64,000 nucleotides of DNA from Microbulbifer bruguierae. GTDB lineage: Bacteria > Pseudomonadota > Gammaproteobacteria > Pseudomonadales > Cellvibrionaceae. Numbering within the stretch: the first letter of the stretch is position 1; each line of letters begins with the position of its first letter. This document shows positions 63,234-64,000 of this stretch, one piece after another. The notes below the pieces were generated by a model. The model was not told where the DNA came from. It made no database searches and saw only the letters and a list, made by a program, of their open reading frames with translations. Both the position numbers and the translations under genes were made by a program. Where the stretch lies: contig NZ_CP118605.1 in NCBI RefSeq assembly GCF_029869925.1, positions 558,001 to 622,000 of the forward strand. The letters are read 5' to 3'.

Positions 63234-63922
63234 TTACAGTCATGGTGGTGGATGATCAGGCACTGGTGCGACGCGGTTTTGCCCTGATGCTGGATAATGA
63301 GCCCGATATTGAAGTGGTGGCCGAAGCCGGCACCGGCGTTGCGGCCATAGAAGCCGCACGCGAGCACCAGCCAGACATCATCCTGATGGATATCCGCATG
63401 CCGGAAATGGATGGACTGGAAGCCACCGCACATATACTCCAGACAGAGGAAAAAACGGAAGGCGGCAACGTAGCCAGCCGGGTCATCATCCTCACCACTT
63501 TTGATCCCGACGAATACGTATTCCGCGCCCTGCAGGCCGGTGCCAGTGGCTTTGTACTCAAGGATATTCCGCCCGAAGCGCTGGTGGAGGCAGTGCGCAC
63601 CGTTGCCGATGGTGGCGCCATGCTCTCACCCGGCATCACCCAACGCCTGATCAGCCAGTTCGCGCAAAAGCTGGGAACCGGCCGTAACCTAGCCGAGCGT
63701 CTGGAGCGCCTGACCACGCGGGAGCGCGAAGTGCTGGAAGCGATTGCCGCAGGCAAAAGCAACGCGGAAATCGCCGACGCCCTGTTTATTGGCCCGGCCA
63801 CCGTAAAAACCCACGTTTCCAGTGTGCTGTCCAAGCTCGGGTTGCGCGATCGCGCCCAGGCCGTCGTGTTCGCCTACGAATGCGGACTAGCTACCGCCGG
63901 GGGGCGCGATGTCGGTTTCTAA
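63230..63922 (+). CDS. LuxR-type response regulator
   Basis: A 230-residue partner of the kinase at 61959. The receiver has the acidic pair VVDDQ, phospho-acceptor Asp in IILMDIRMPEMDG, Thr in ILTTFDPDEY and Lys in FVLKDIPPEA. The C-terminal GerE helix-turn-helix has LTTREREVLEAIAAGKSNAEIA and TVKTHVSSVLSKLGL. Its coding end overlaps the next gene start (63909), so a third protein is co-transcribed; ABC transporters or membrane proteins are frequent outputs of such pairs. Confidence 0.94.
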   Translation: MITVMVVDDQALVRRGFALMLDNEPDIEVVAEAGTGVAAIEAAREHQPDIILMDIRMPEMDGLEATAHILQTEEKTEGGNVASRVIILTTFDPDEYVFRALQAGASGFVLKDIPPEALVEAVRTVADGGAMLSPGITQRLISQFAQKLGTGRNLAERLERLTTREREVLEAIAAGKSNAEIADALFIGPATVKTHVSSVLSKLGLRDRAQAVVFAYECGLATAGGRDVGF

Positions 63923-64000
63923 TTCATCCGCGGCTTTACCGCACAATGCCCTGTATAAACTTGCCGCCGCTGGCGCCCTACTCTTGGGTGTCCTGCTCAT
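63909..64000 (+). CDS. Membrane protein, partial at the right edge
   Basis: Only the first 30 codons are visible. The ATG at 63909 overlaps the end of the response regulator gene. The start MSVSNSSAALPHN is polar and is followed by a hydrophobic helix LYKLAAAGALLLGVLL that runs to the window edge. It is likely an integral membrane protein translated together with the two-component system; nothing more can be said. Confidence 0.55.
   Translation, partial: MSVSNSSAALPHNALYKLAAAGALLLGVLL

Overview
The window looks like chromosome of a marine gammaproteobacterium, most probably Microbulbifer or a close relative in the Cellvibrio/Saccharophagus group. Pointers are the uvrY-uvrC-pgsA run, the comEC/exbB/exbD/msbA/lpxK/kdsB/murB lipid A and envelope cluster, an OsmC-YcaO fusion, several gammaproteobacterial tRNAs and a lipoprotein with a long serine linker. 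The genus is an inference from gene content. Only the first gene (a TetR regulator) and the last (a small membrane protein) are cut by the window edges.

Layout. 1-1742: TetR regulator, tesB and tRNA-Pro(CGG). 1698-3669: a 1.9-kb element inserted at the anticodon loop of that tRNA, bounded by 38-bp perfect direct repeats. It carries arrays of GGAACACA and two genes but no recombinase. 3844-5880: a secreted metallopeptidase, a possible C-rich small RNA on the minus strand, a tRNA-Cys remnant, then tRNA-Cys and tRNA-Leu. 5987-11410: serine hydrolase, secreted HNH nuclease, pgsA, uvrC, uvrY. 11744-22501 (minus): murB, kdsB, lpxK, msbA, exbD, exbB, two envelope genes of unknown role, comEC. 22721-26004: porin and OsmC-YcaO protein. 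26035-27580 is AT-rich and poor in genes. It is followed by a bacterial animal-type haem peroxidase.

30403-39732 is a pyrimidine cluster with the three marker genes of the fungal URC route for uracil breakdown: a GTP cyclohydrolase II homologue (URC1), a DUF1688 protein (URC4) and uracil phosphoribosyltransferase (URC6). Around them lie uridine kinase, cytidine deaminase, a concentrative nucleoside transporter, two unrelated 2-oxoglutarate/Fe(II) oxygenases, an aldehyde dehydrogenase and a short, divergent thymidylate-synthase-like protein. Together they suggest uptake of pyrimidine nucleosides, conversion to uracil/UMP and breakdown, possibly with oxidative demethylation or sugar oxidation of thymine compounds. 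The last part is inference.

40033-64000: an AttH-type lipoprotein with its ABC exporter, dbpA, the polyserine lipoprotein, a possible 44-residue peptide beside a GNAT gene, a small outer-membrane protein, an M20 dipeptidase, purT, tapT, another GNAT gene, an acyltransferase-3 protein, an OsmC protein, an unknown membrane protein, a TRIC channel remnant, two amidohydrolases, a DUF2306 gene broken by one stop codon, and a NarL-type two-component system. The strongest candidates for something undescribed are the recombinase-less tRNA-Pro element with its tandem integrase-arm-like protein, and the thymidylate-synthase-like gene in the uracil cluster.
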